64,000 bases of DNA from CALKGK01 sp964649515 (lineage in GTDB: Bacteria; Bacteroidota; Bacteroidia; Flavobacteriales_D; Sanyastnellaceae): positions 42,771-106,770 of the forward strand of contig CAZYPV010000001.1 of NCBI GenBank assembly GCA_964649515.1, written 5' to 3'. Position 1 is the first letter of the stretch, and each line of letters begins with the position of its first letter. Below the pieces are notes generated by a model that was given only the letters and a program-made list of their open reading frames with translations, was not told where the DNA came from and ran no database searches. Both the position numbers and the translations under genes were made by a program. This document shows positions 35,553 through 43,664 of the stretch, piece after piece.

Positions 35553-38120
35553 ATGACACGACTCTTTGTCTTTCTTCTTCTTGCCGCACTGCCCTTTTTA
35601 GGCACAGCTCAAACAGCTGAAGTCTATGGTATTGTTCGTGGTTCAGACGGACTAACCCTCCCCGGAGCTACGGTTCAATCCAATCAAGGACAAGTAACGG
35701 TAAGCGACAATTATGGATTCTACCGCATTACAGTGAATGCCAATGAAGCTTTGGTCTTGCGCTTTTCTTACGTGGGAAAAAAAACCGAAAGTCTGGCACT
35801 TCAACTCAATCCTGGAGAAGAACGAGAAGAAAACATTCAACTGAAAGACAATAGCATTATTACAGACAATGCCGTGGTCTATGGTACTGGAAAACAAGAT
35901 TTTATTCAACGTCTTGAGCCAAGAATCGCCTCACAACTTCCGTCGGTTCGGGGAACGGTTGAAGATCTCCTTTTACAGGCTCCAGTGAATTTCACTTCAG
36001 AACTGAGTTCCTCCTACAATGTTCGAGGCGGATCTTTTGATGAAAACTTGGTTTATGTGAACGACATTCAAGTGTATCGCCCTTTCCTCGTGAGAGCTGG
36101 TGAGCAAGAAGGACTTTCTTTTCCCAACACCGACATGATCGAAAGAATCGATTTCTCTGCGGGAGGGTTTCAAGCCAAATATGGAGATAAGATGTCGTCT
36201 GTGCTCGATATTCAATACCGAAAACCAAAGGAGTTTGGTGGTGCGGTTACGCTGAGCATGCTAGGTGCCTCACTTCAACTTGAAGATCGAAGCAAGAATA
36301 AAAAATGGTCGCACAATAGCGGTTTTCGATATCGAAACAACAGCTACATCTTGGGAACTTTGGACAACCAAGGTGATTACAACCCCAATTACATCGACTT
36401 TCAAACTTACGTGACTTTCGACCCGGATACTGCCGGGCCCTGGGAGTTTAATTTTCTTGGGAATTACAGTAGGAACAAATACAACTACATTCCCCAAACC
36501 CGACAAACCGACGTGGGTAACATCAACGAAGCCCTTCGTTTAACCGTGTTTTTTGACGGACAAGAAGTGACCCAATTTCAAACCTTTTTTGGAGCGGGAA
36601 GTGCATCCTACACTACCGATGTTACCCGTTTGAGCCTTGTCGCCTCTGCTTTCAACACTTCAGAAAGCGAGACCTTCGACATCTTTGGGCAGTACTTCTT
36701 GGACGAATTAGAACGTGATTTGGGATCGGATGAATTTGGGGAAGTATTGAACAATCGAGGTGTTGGTGGCTACCTTGAACACGCCAGAAACCAATTGGAT
36801 GCAAGTGTTTTGAACATTGTTCACAAAGGTTCTCACAACATCGACCACAAAAACCACTTTCTCGAATGGGGACTGACCCTTCAACAAGAAATCATTTCTG
36901 ATCGATTGAGCGAGTGGACCTATTTGGATAGCGCGGGGTACAATCAACCTCGTCCCGCAGATAGCATCGGTTATCAAGTTCCAGAACTTCAACCCCAGCA
37001 ACAAATTGTATTGACGGATGTCATCAAAGCCAAAAACGACATTCGCTCGAACAGGGTCATGGCCTACTTGCAGGATTCCTACGCATGGAAGAACAAACGA
37101 GGCGATGATTTCACTGCTAATCTGGGAATTCGCGGACACTATTGGGACTTCAACAATGAGTTTGTTGGTGGTCCGCGTGCACAATTCTCTTGGAAACCCC
37201 GCTGGATGTTTGCCAAAGTGAATGAATTTGGGGTTGAAGACAGCGTGAGAAGAAATGTGGTTTTCCGTTTTGCGAGCGGACTCTATTGGCAGCCGGCTTT
37301 TTATCGTGAGATGAGAGGACTTTTTGGTGAAGTGAATCAAGACATTCAAGCACAACAAGCCATCCATTTTGTAGGTGCCGTTGATTATGTCTTCGAAGCC
37401 TGGGATCGTCCGTTCAAATTCACCGGAGAAATCTATTACAAGGACCTCAATCGACTCATTCCCTATGAAGTTGAAAACGTCCGTTTACGTTACTACGCCA
37501 CCAACAATGCCAACGGTTATGCCACCGGTATTGACTTGATGCTGAATGGAATGTTCATCGATGGTGTCCAGTCTTGGGTGAGGGCATCTGTGCTCAAAAC
37601 TGCTGAAGATTTGGTGGATGACCAGTACTATGAATATTTTAATGATGAGGGGGATTTGATCCGACCAGGATTCACTTTGAACGACACGCCCGTGGATTCG
37701 AATTTGGTGATGCCCGGTTTCATACCTCGCCCAACAGACCAACGCTTCAGCTTGAGCTTGGTATTTCAAGATGAAATGCCCCGCTGGCCGGAGTATAAAG
37801 TGCTCTTGAGTATTTTCTATGGAACAGCCCTTCCATTCGGTCCGCCAACATTCGAACGTTTTCGAGACACCGAAAGAACATCGGCCTATCGAAGAGTGGA
37901 CATCGGTTTCTCCAAAGACTTGGTTACTGAAAAAACCATTGAAAAAGGCCGTTTAAAGTGGATGAAAGAAGGAACATTCTCCATTGAAGTATTTAATCTC
38001 CTCGGAATCAACAACACCATTTCTCATACGTGGATTGAAGATGTGAATGGAAGACAGTATTCCATCCCCAATTTCTTAACGGGTCGTCGCCTCAACGCCA
38101 AACTCTCTTTCCGCTTCTAA
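35553..38120 (+). CDS. TonB-dependent outer-membrane receptor with CarboxypepD_reg-like domain
   Basis: 855 residues. Signal peptide about 1-19 (ending GTAQ). A CarboxypepD_reg-like domain follows (about 22-100, GIVRGSDGLTLPGATVQSNQ, then YGFYRITV and FSYVGKK). The plug domain lies at about 125-220 (SSSYNVRGGSFDENLVYVND, then AGGFQAKYGDKMSSVLDI). The rest is a 22-strand barrel ending in LSFRF with a C-terminal Phe. It imports a substrate across the outer membrane powered by TonB. No SusD partner is adjacent, so it is probably not a polysaccharide-utilisation SusC; the ligand is unknown. The DUF3810 gene starts one base after its stop codon. Confidence 0.93.
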   Translation: MTRLFVFLLLAALPFLGTAQTAEVYGIVRGSDGLTLPGATVQSNQGQVTVSDNYGFYRITVNANEALVLRFSYVGKKTESLALQLNPGEEREENIQLKDNSIITDNAVVYGTGKQDFIQRLEPRIASQLPSVRGTVEDLLLQAPVNFTSELSSSYNVRGGSFDENLVYVNDIQVYRPFLVRAGEQEGLSFPNTDMIERIDFSAGGFQAKYGDKMSSVLDIQYRKPKEFGGAVTLSMLGASLQLEDRSKNKKWSHNSGFRYRNNSYILGTLDNQGDYNPNYIDFQTYVTFDPDTAGPWEFNFLGNYSRNKYNYIPQTRQTDVGNINEALRLTVFFDGQEVTQFQTFFGAGSASYTTDVTRLSLVASAFNTSESETFDIFGQYFLDELERDLGSDEFGEVLNNRGVGGYLEHARNQLDASVLNIVHKGSHNIDHKNHFLEWGLTLQQEIISDRLSEWTYLDSAGYNQPRPADSIGYQVPELQPQQQIVLTDVIKAKNDIRSNRVMAYLQDSYAWKNKRGDDFTANLGIRGHYWDFNNEFVGGPRAQFSWKPRWMFAKVNEFGVEDSVRRNVVFRFASGLYWQPAFYREMRGLFGEVNQDIQAQQAIHFVGAVDYVFEAWDRPFKFTGEIYYKDLNRLIPYEVENVRLRYYATNNANGYATGIDLMLNGMFIDGVQSWVRASVLKTAEDLVDDQYYEYFNDEGDLIRPGFTLNDTPVDSNLVMPGFIPRPTDQRFSLSLVFQDEMPRWPEYKVLLSIFYGTALPFGPPTFERFRDTERTSAYRRVDIGFSKDLVTEKTIEKGRLKWMKEGTFSIEVFNLLGINNTISHTWIEDVNGRQYSIPNFLTGRRLNAKLSFRF

Positions 38121-38121
38121 A

Positions 38122-39177
38122 ATGGTCATGAAATGGATCAAAAAGCGCTTCGGACTAGTTTTAGTGCTGTGTTGTATCCTCATTTTTCAAATCTTCAAAG
38201 CCTTCCCTGATTTTGGAGAATCTTTCTATCGAAGGGGAATCTACAGAGCAGTTCGGCATTTTTGGACGCTTTTGGATCAAATTTCTCCTGTGGGCGCTGA
38301 CATCCTTTTTCTTTTATTTTTCGGGGTGATGTTCTTTTTTCCCATCCGCAGAGTGGGCTTCTTTCATCACGGGAAAAGACCTTTTGCCCTCATCAGACTC
38401 GGAACCATCATTGCCTTTTTCTACCTTATTTGGGGCTTCAATTATGCTTGTCCGAGTTTCTTCGAACACCTAAAAATCGAGGTGGGAGAACATCCTCTTG
38501 AGATCAATGCTCAAAATTATCTCGAAACGTGTGATGAACTTCACAAAAGCATTCAACCCGAAACGCATTATTCCACTCAAGACCTGTCGCAGGAGGAAAT
38601 CGATCACTTGGCTGCAATCCTCATTGCAACCCTCAATGAATATCATTTTTTTCATCATGGTCGAGCAAGGGTGCGTCAATTGAGTAAAAACGGACTCATG
38701 CGAAGATTGGGAATTGCTGGAATCTACATGCCTTTTTCTGGAGCAGGAAACATTGATCGTAGCTACACTCGTCATCAAAAACTATTCACCTGCGCGCATG
38801 AACTTGCACACGCCTATGGAATCACTGACGAAGGTGAAGCCAACCTCCTCGCCTACCTTGCACTGATGAATTCCCCCTTGGAAGAACACCGTTTCTCTGC
38901 CGCCTTCACCCACCTGAGGTACCTTCTTTACACAGGCGATCTCAGCGAAGAAAAGCTTCCAACATGGGCCAAAAATGAATTGGAACTCTTGAGGACAAAT
39001 GCAGCGAAGTATCCGCCATTTTTCCAGGAACTTAGTGAGGGAATGAACCATCTTTACCTCAAAGCCAACGGTTTGGAAGAGGGGGTCTCCTCTTACCTCA
39101 GCTTTCCCCAAAAGTTGGCGTATATTGAACAGCATTTGGCGTCGGAGAAATCCCACGTCAAGAATAGCGAAGATTGA
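38122..39177 (+). CDS. DUF3810 membrane protein with HExxH motif
   Basis: 351 residues. Three N-terminal hydrophobic segments (about 10-28, 52-72, 88-105) anchor it in the inner membrane. The body carries FTCAHELAHAYG with His226, Glu227 and His230, a zinc-metallopeptidase-like HExxH, followed by DEGEANLLAY, in which a Glu could be the third ligand, as in gluzincins. DUF3810 is a widespread Bacteroidota family of unproven activity. It is tightly coupled to the TonB-dependent receptor gene, so a role in envelope or receptor turnover is possible but unproven. Confidence 0.88.
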   Translation: MVMKWIKKRFGLVLVLCCILIFQIFKAFPDFGESFYRRGIYRAVRHFWTLLDQISPVGADILFLLFFGVMFFFPIRRVGFFHHGKRPFALIRLGTIIAFFYLIWGFNYACPSFFEHLKIEVGEHPLEINAQNYLETCDELHKSIQPETHYSTQDLSQEEIDHLAAILIATLNEYHFFHHGRARVRQLSKNGLMRRLGIAGIYMPFSGAGNIDRSYTRHQKLFTCAHELAHAYGITDEGEANLLAYLALMNSPLEEHRFSAAFTHLRYLLYTGDLSEEKLPTWAKNELELLRTNAAKYPPFFQELSEGMNHLYLKANGLEEGVSSYLSFPQKLAYIEQHLASEKSHVKNSED

Positions 39178-39202
39178 ATTCCTCCAAAGGGAATCAGTTT
39201 CC

Positions 39203-39210
39203 TATATTTG
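39203..39210 (+). promoter_or_regulatory. -7 box upstream of the lectin gene
   Basis: TATATTTG fits the consensus and ends 10 bases before the ATG at 39221. The nearest TTG is 26 bases upstream, longer than usual. Confidence 0.45.
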
Positions 39211-39220
39211 ACCTAATCTC

Positions 39221-41164
39221 ATGAAAACGAAACTTACACTTCTGAGCATTCTAGCAATGATCCCCGCTTTAATGCACGCGCAATCTTATTTCCTGAATGG
39301 AGATGCGACTTTTTTAGGCGATGATTGTTACCGACTAACCGATGCTTTTAACGATGAAAATGGAACGGTTTGGTATGCGGATCAAATAGACCTTTCCGAA
39401 GCCTTCGAGTTTCAATTTTTAATGAATTTCGGGAACATTGATGCCAATGGTGCTGATGGGATCGTATTTGTGCTTCAAACACAAGGTACAGATGCTTTGG
39501 GCGATACCGGAGGAGGTCTAGGCTTCGAGGGGTTCGATCAAAGTTTTGGAATTGAATTTGACACTTGGAGCAATGGAGACAACGGAGACCCTATTTTTGA
39601 TCATATCGGCATGGTGTCCGACGGTGTAGTAAACCACAACGCGCCTCAAGCCATCGCTGGTCCGGTGCAAGCGAGCAACGGAAGCGTGAATATCGAAGAT
39701 GGGCAAGACCATGTGGTTACGGTTCGTTGGGATCCCGTGTCGCTTACGGTGGCTGTCGACTTTGATTGTGTTCCTCGCTTGACCGGTGGAGTTGATTTGG
39801 TCAATGAAATTTTTAATGGTGAAGAACTGGTTTATTTCGGGTTCACTGCCTCTACAGGGGGAGCTGTGAACGTGCAAACGGTTTGCCTCCAAGAGAATAT
39901 CCTAGCATCCGATCCCAATTCATTCATTTGTCCGGGCATGGAGGTCGAACTTACCGCCGCAGGAAATGCCAATGGCTCGTTCTCGTGGACACCAAGCGAT
40001 TTTCTTTCCGACCCGAACAGTGCAACCACCATTGCTAATCCACCAGTGACGACCACTTACACCGCTACTTATGAGGATTTGTGTGGCGACATCATTAATT
40101 CTGAGTTTACCGTGGTGGTTGAACCCCTCGATCTCGCACCTTCGGCCTCGGGTATCATCAATTGCGCCAATCCAACCGTGGATTTGAACTACAATAGTGG
40201 ATTTGACAATCTCGATATCTTTTGGACGACGCCAGGTGGAGTGGCTTTGAACCTTGACGGAATTACTGTTTCCAATGCTGGGTGGTATCAAATCAACGGC
40301 GCCTTTGAAGACTTTTGTACTGCTGAAGATTCCATTCTGGTGGAAGCCAACTTTGAGGTCTATGACTTGGCTTTGAGTAGCGATGGAAACATCGATTGTT
40401 TGCAAAACAGCGTCAACATTGTTGCAACAGTCAACCCAGCGGCGAATCTTATTTGGGAGAGCGATGAAATTTTCATTGAAGCCCCGGATGGGAACAGCAT
40501 CGAAGCCATCGAAGCTGGAGTTTTCACGGCCACTTCGGTGCATCCCATCAGCGAATGTGAAAGCGACGAAAGCATTGAAGTGCTTAACTTGATCGATTAT
40601 CCCTCAGTGGAAGCCGGGGCAGATGACAGCCTAAGTTGTCGATTCCCTACACTTGAAGTTGAAGGAGCGAGTATTTTTCCCGAAGATGCTCAATTCTCTT
40701 GGTCTTCTAATATTGATGCAAGTATTGCCAATGCCAATAGCCTCTCACCTACTTTGAGTGCGGCTGGGGTCTATTACTTGAGTGCCACAAATCCATTGAA
40801 CAATTGCACAAGCATTGATTCAATGACCGTTTTTGTGGATGAAACCTTGGCCTTTGATGTTGATTTGATTCGTTTCCCAAACATCATCACCCCAAACCAA
40901 GATGGCGATAATGAGGAATTCCGACCTTATCTTCTGAACGACACTGAATTCAACTTGTTTGCCCTGATGAGCGATGTGGAATTGTTGATTTTTAATCGTT
41001 GGGGACAATTGATTGAAGAGATCAACCAACCCCTTCCTTGGAATGGAAAAACCGCCGGAGATGAACTCGCCGAAGGGGTTTACTATTACACCTATAAATT
41101 CAACATCGATTGCAATGGCTCGAGTCCGTTCGACGTCAATGGCACCATTCAAATACTTCGATAA
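39221..41164 (+). CDS. L-type lectin-domain protein with T9SS type B sorting domain
   Basis: 647 residues. Signal peptide to about residue 20 (ALMHAQ). Residues 21-228 resemble a legume/L-type lectin (QFLMNFGNIDANGADGIVFV, then FGIEFDTWSNGDNGDPIFDH), which binds glycans through Ca2+/Mn2+. Several Ig/PKD-like domains follow (about 235-530, with SFSWTPSDFLSDPNSATT). The C-terminal 95 residues (PNIITPNQDGDNEEFRP, then LLIFNRWGQLIEE and LAEGVYYYTYKF) are the gliding-motility CHU_C, type B, T9SS signal, which usually keeps proteins on the cell surface. A likely adhesin. Its stop codon shares a base with the next start (TAATG). Confidence 0.92.
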   Translation: MKTKLTLLSILAMIPALMHAQSYFLNGDATFLGDDCYRLTDAFNDENGTVWYADQIDLSEAFEFQFLMNFGNIDANGADGIVFVLQTQGTDALGDTGGGLGFEGFDQSFGIEFDTWSNGDNGDPIFDHIGMVSDGVVNHNAPQAIAGPVQASNGSVNIEDGQDHVVTVRWDPVSLTVAVDFDCVPRLTGGVDLVNEIFNGEELVYFGFTASTGGAVNVQTVCLQENILASDPNSFICPGMEVELTAAGNANGSFSWTPSDFLSDPNSATTIANPPVTTTYTATYEDLCGDIINSEFTVVVEPLDLAPSASGIINCANPTVDLNYNSGFDNLDIFWTTPGGVALNLDGITVSNAGWYQINGAFEDFCTAEDSILVEANFEVYDLALSSDGNIDCLQNSVNIVATVNPAANLIWESDEIFIEAPDGNSIEAIEAGVFTATSVHPISECESDESIEVLNLIDYPSVEAGADDSLSCRFPTLEVEGASIFPEDAQFSWSSNIDASIANANSLSPTLSAAGVYYLSATNPLNNCTSIDSMTVFVDETLAFDVDLIRFPNIITPNQDGDNEEFRPYLLNDTEFNLFALMSDVELLIFNRWGQLIEEINQPLPWNGKTAGDELAEGVYYYTYKFNIDCNGSSPFDVNGTIQILR

Positions 41165-41685
41165 TGATTAAGAAAGCGGCACTCTACATTTCGATTGTGG
41201 GCATCCTCATTCTAGGAGGTGTTTTCATTTATGGTTCGAGCCAAGGAGCCTTGAAATCAGAAATGGAACTGGAGATTGACGCTGAACAACAAGAGGTGTG
41301 GTCTTATTTCCAAAACCCTGGGAATTTTAAGAAATGGATGGACGGTTTTGAAAAAATTGAAATGCTTGAAGGGATTCCTGGAACGGTGGGAAGTACCTAT
41401 GCTTTGCATTTTAACAATGATGGAACGGAGCACGTTCTTTATCAAGAGCTGACTTCCATGGATCCTCCAAATGGTTTATCTTTCAAACTTACCAACGATT
41501 TGTTTGAAGCCGAATTGGATATTCAACTCGAGGAAATGGCTGGTAAAACCAAGATGTCAGTTAGCATGTTGAGCGAAGGGAGCAATGCCTTTTACAATGC
41601 GGCCATGCATCTTGCTAAAGACGATATTGACTTGAACCAGCGCAAAAATTATGAGGCTTTCAAAAACCTTCTCGAGAACAAATAA
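41164..41685 (+). CDS. SRPBCC (START/Bet v 1-like) domain protein with N-terminal anchor
   Basis: 173 residues starting at the TAATG overlap with the lectin gene. One N-terminal membrane segment (about 4-25, AALYISIVGILILGGVFIYG) is followed by a START-like fold with the family opener EIDAEQQEVWSYFQNPGNFKKW and a C-terminal long helix (ALHLAKDD-type, here AMHLAKDDIDLNQRKNYEAF). Such pockets bind small hydrophobic ligands or act in polyketide and ubiquinone chemistry; no ligand can be predicted. The cytochrome peroxidase gene starts within its last 35 bases. Confidence 0.85.
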   Translation: MIKKAALYISIVGILILGGVFIYGSSQGALKSEMELEIDAEQQEVWSYFQNPGNFKKWMDGFEKIEMLEGIPGTVGSTYALHFNNDGTEHVLYQELTSMDPPNGLSFKLTNDLFEAELDIQLEEMAGKTKMSVSMLSEGSNAFYNAAMHLAKDDIDLNQRKNYEAFKNLLENK

Positions 41686-42802
41686 GCTTCTTTTTCTTTT
41701 CGCATTGATGTTACTTCTCATTGGCTGCAAAAAAGAGGATGCAGTAGAAGATTCATCCGCACATGAGGGCGCCTTCAGTCCTGTGCCTTTGCTCCCAGAG
41801 GTCCCTTTTGATTATGAATCCATCGAACTTCCGGCGCATTTTGATACCAACGCGCTGAGTTTATATGAGTCCTTTGCCAATCCTGTTGATATCAGCAATG
41901 AAGGAGCTGCGTTGGGAAGGGTTTTGTTTTATGACAACAAATTGAGCGCAAATGACCTTGTGAACTGTGCTTCGTGTCACCAACAAGAACACGCTTTTTC
42001 CGATCCTCGAATAAGAAGCATTGGTTTCGAAGGTGAATTGAGTCATCGTCATTCTCAAACGCTGGTGAACCTCAGGTGGTCGAGAAACCTGTTTTGGGAT
42101 CATCGGGTGAGCGGACTCGAAAATCAAGTGTTGCTTCCCATTCAGGATGATCTTGAAATGGGCATGAGCTTGGATGATTTGGTAGAGAAACTTCAATCAA
42201 CAAGCTACTATCCAGAACTCTTCACTTCGGCGTATGGAGACCCGAATATCAGCGCAGAGCGGATCTCCAATGCCTTGGCTCAATTCATCACCTCCATTTA
42301 TTCCTACCGAAGCAAATATGATGAGGCTTACTACAACGATTTTGCTTCCTTCACTCCAGAAGAATTGGCGGGCAAAGATCTGTTCTTTAATGGAATCACC
42401 CGCTGCAACCAATGTCATTCCACTGCCCTATTCTTCGATCCCCAAGCTCGAAACACGGGCATGGATTACAGCGAAGATTTGGGCTTGTATGAAGTAACTG
42501 GGAATGAAAGCGACAAGGGAAAATTCAAAACCACCACGCTGAGAAACATTGAACTCACTGCACCTTACATGCACGATGGTCGGTTTGCCACCCTCACCGA
42601 AGCCATTCAACACTACAATCAAGGAATGTTACCCGACCCCAACCTCGACGATCGACTATCCGTTGGATCCGAACCTGGGGGCACTCCCATTGAGATGAAT
42701 TTAAGTGATGAAGATGTAGAGAACATGATTCATTTTCTCAAAACCCTCACCGACGAAGCTCTGGTGAATGATCCTATGTATTCCAATCCCTTTTTGCGCT
42801 AA
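41651..42802 (+). CDS. Di-haem cytochrome c peroxidase lipoprotein (CcpA/MauG family)
   Basis: 383 residues. Lipoprotein signal with the box LLLIGC (Cys at about 26). Two c-type haem sites, CASCH (about 106-110) and CNQCH (about 252-256), the family landmarks ALGRVLFYDNKLSANDLVNC, and LTAPYMHDGRFATLTEAI near the end. These enzymes reduce hydrogen peroxide with electrons from small cytochromes in the periplasm; some MauG-like members oxidise proteins instead. The gene overlaps the SRPBCC gene by 35 bases, so translation is probably coupled. Confidence 0.92.
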   Translation: MRLSKTFSRTNKLLFLFALMLLLIGCKKEDAVEDSSAHEGAFSPVPLLPEVPFDYESIELPAHFDTNALSLYESFANPVDISNEGAALGRVLFYDNKLSANDLVNCASCHQQEHAFSDPRIRSIGFEGELSHRHSQTLVNLRWSRNLFWDHRVSGLENQVLLPIQDDLEMGMSLDDLVEKLQSTSYYPELFTSAYGDPNISAERISNALAQFITSIYSYRSKYDEAYYNDFASFTPEELAGKDLFFNGITRCNQCHSTALFFDPQARNTGMDYSEDLGLYEVTGNESDKGKFKTTTLRNIELTAPYMHDGRFATLTEAIQHYNQGMLPDPNLDDRLSVGSEPGGTPIEMNLSDEDVENMIHFLKTLTDEALVNDPMYSNPFLR

Positions 42803-42827
42803 TGGCAGGAACGCCGTTCATCTTTCA

Positions 42828-43664
42828 TTAGCAAAAGTAAAAAGCCTGTGCAGCCCTTAATGCTCCTATCTTCTTTCGGATGTCTTTTTGATGATGATCA
42901 CCAGCAACTGCAACAATGATTTGTTTGAAATCAATGTGGTCTGGACCTTTCAAAACCTTCCCATAAATATTGATGCCCTGTTTTTTTGGAGTTTCAGTGA
43001 CCCAATCAAAATCAATTTCTCGTTCAATGAAAATTTGGGCAATGGCTTTTCCTTTTGATCCCGCTCCCCAAAGCACGGTTGTTCTTCCCGGATCGTGATC
43101 TTCCTTCAAGAAAAAATCGGTCTTCAGATCTATGAAACGGTGATCGGTATAATTGGGATCGTTCCGAGAAGCTCTTGANNNNNNNNNNNNNNNNNNNNNN
43201 NNNNNNNNNNNNNNNNNNNNNNNNNNNNNNNNNNNNNNNNNNNNNNNNNNNNNNNNNNNNNNNNNNNNNNNNNNNNNNGGACCCTCTTCCTTAAAATAAT
43301 GAACCCCACATACGGCCAAATTTCCTTGTCCTTTATTCAACAAGGCCTTGCTCATCTTGGTCAGTTTGGCTTTGTGCATGAGATCATCGGCATCCATTCG
43401 AGTAATCAAAGATCCCTTGCTCTTCTCATAAGCCAAGCGCAATGCGTGGATGAGTCCTTTGTTGGGATTTCTGAAACAGCGGATGCGATCGTCTTGCTGA
43501 GACCACTTCTCCAAAACACCAAAACCATCATCGGTACTTTGGTCATCGACCGCCAAAAGTTCCCAACCGCCGTAGCTTTGATCGACAATGCTTTGCAAGC
43601 AATCGTTCAAAAAAGGCTCCGCATTGAAGACGGGCATAACGATGGAAATGAGGGGCTCTTTCAT
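42828..43664 (-). CDS. Family 2 glycosyltransferase with C-terminal Rossmann-like domain, interrupted by an assembly gap
   Basis: About 278 residues as drawn, with 100 N between 43179 and 43278. The N-terminal part is a GT-A family 2 transferase (ISIVMPVFNAEPFLNDCLQS, VDDQSTDDG, then the metal-binding TRMDADD). After the gap the C-terminus carries TTVLWGAGSKGKAIAQIFIE, a dinucleotide-binding-like turn followed by a second small alpha/beta unit. The frame is the same on both sides of the gap, so a single gene is likely if the true gap length leaves remainder 1 on division by 3. It would add a sugar to a surface glycan or lipid; donor and acceptor are unknown. The ATG overlaps the ligA stop (ATGA), so it closes that operon. 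Confidence 0.75.
   Translation of the reverse strand: MKEPLISIVMPVFNAEPFLNDCLQSIVDQSYGGWELLAVDDQSTDDGFGVLEKWSQQDDRIRCFRNPNKGLIHALRLAYEKSKGSLITRMDADDLMHKAKLTKMSKALLNKGQGNLAVCGVHYFKEEGXXXXXXXXXXXXXXXXXXXXXXXXXXXXXXXXXXSRASRNDPNYTDHRFIDLKTDFFLKEDHDPGRTTVLWGAGSKGKAIAQIFIEREIDFDWVTETPKKQGINIYGKVLKGPDHIDFKQIIVAVAGDHHQKDIRKKIGALRAAQAFYFC
43179..43278. other. Assembly gap of 100 N in the glycosyltransferase gene
   Basis: Exactly 100 N. No repeat is visible at either flank, unlike the other two gaps, so strain variation or low coverage is a likelier cause. Confidence 0.95.

Noticed and set aside
35553..38120. SusC/SusD polysaccharide-utilisation locus
   Set aside because: No SusD lipoprotein, sulfatase or glycoside hydrolase is adjacent; the GH13 gene is about 10 kb away on the other strand.
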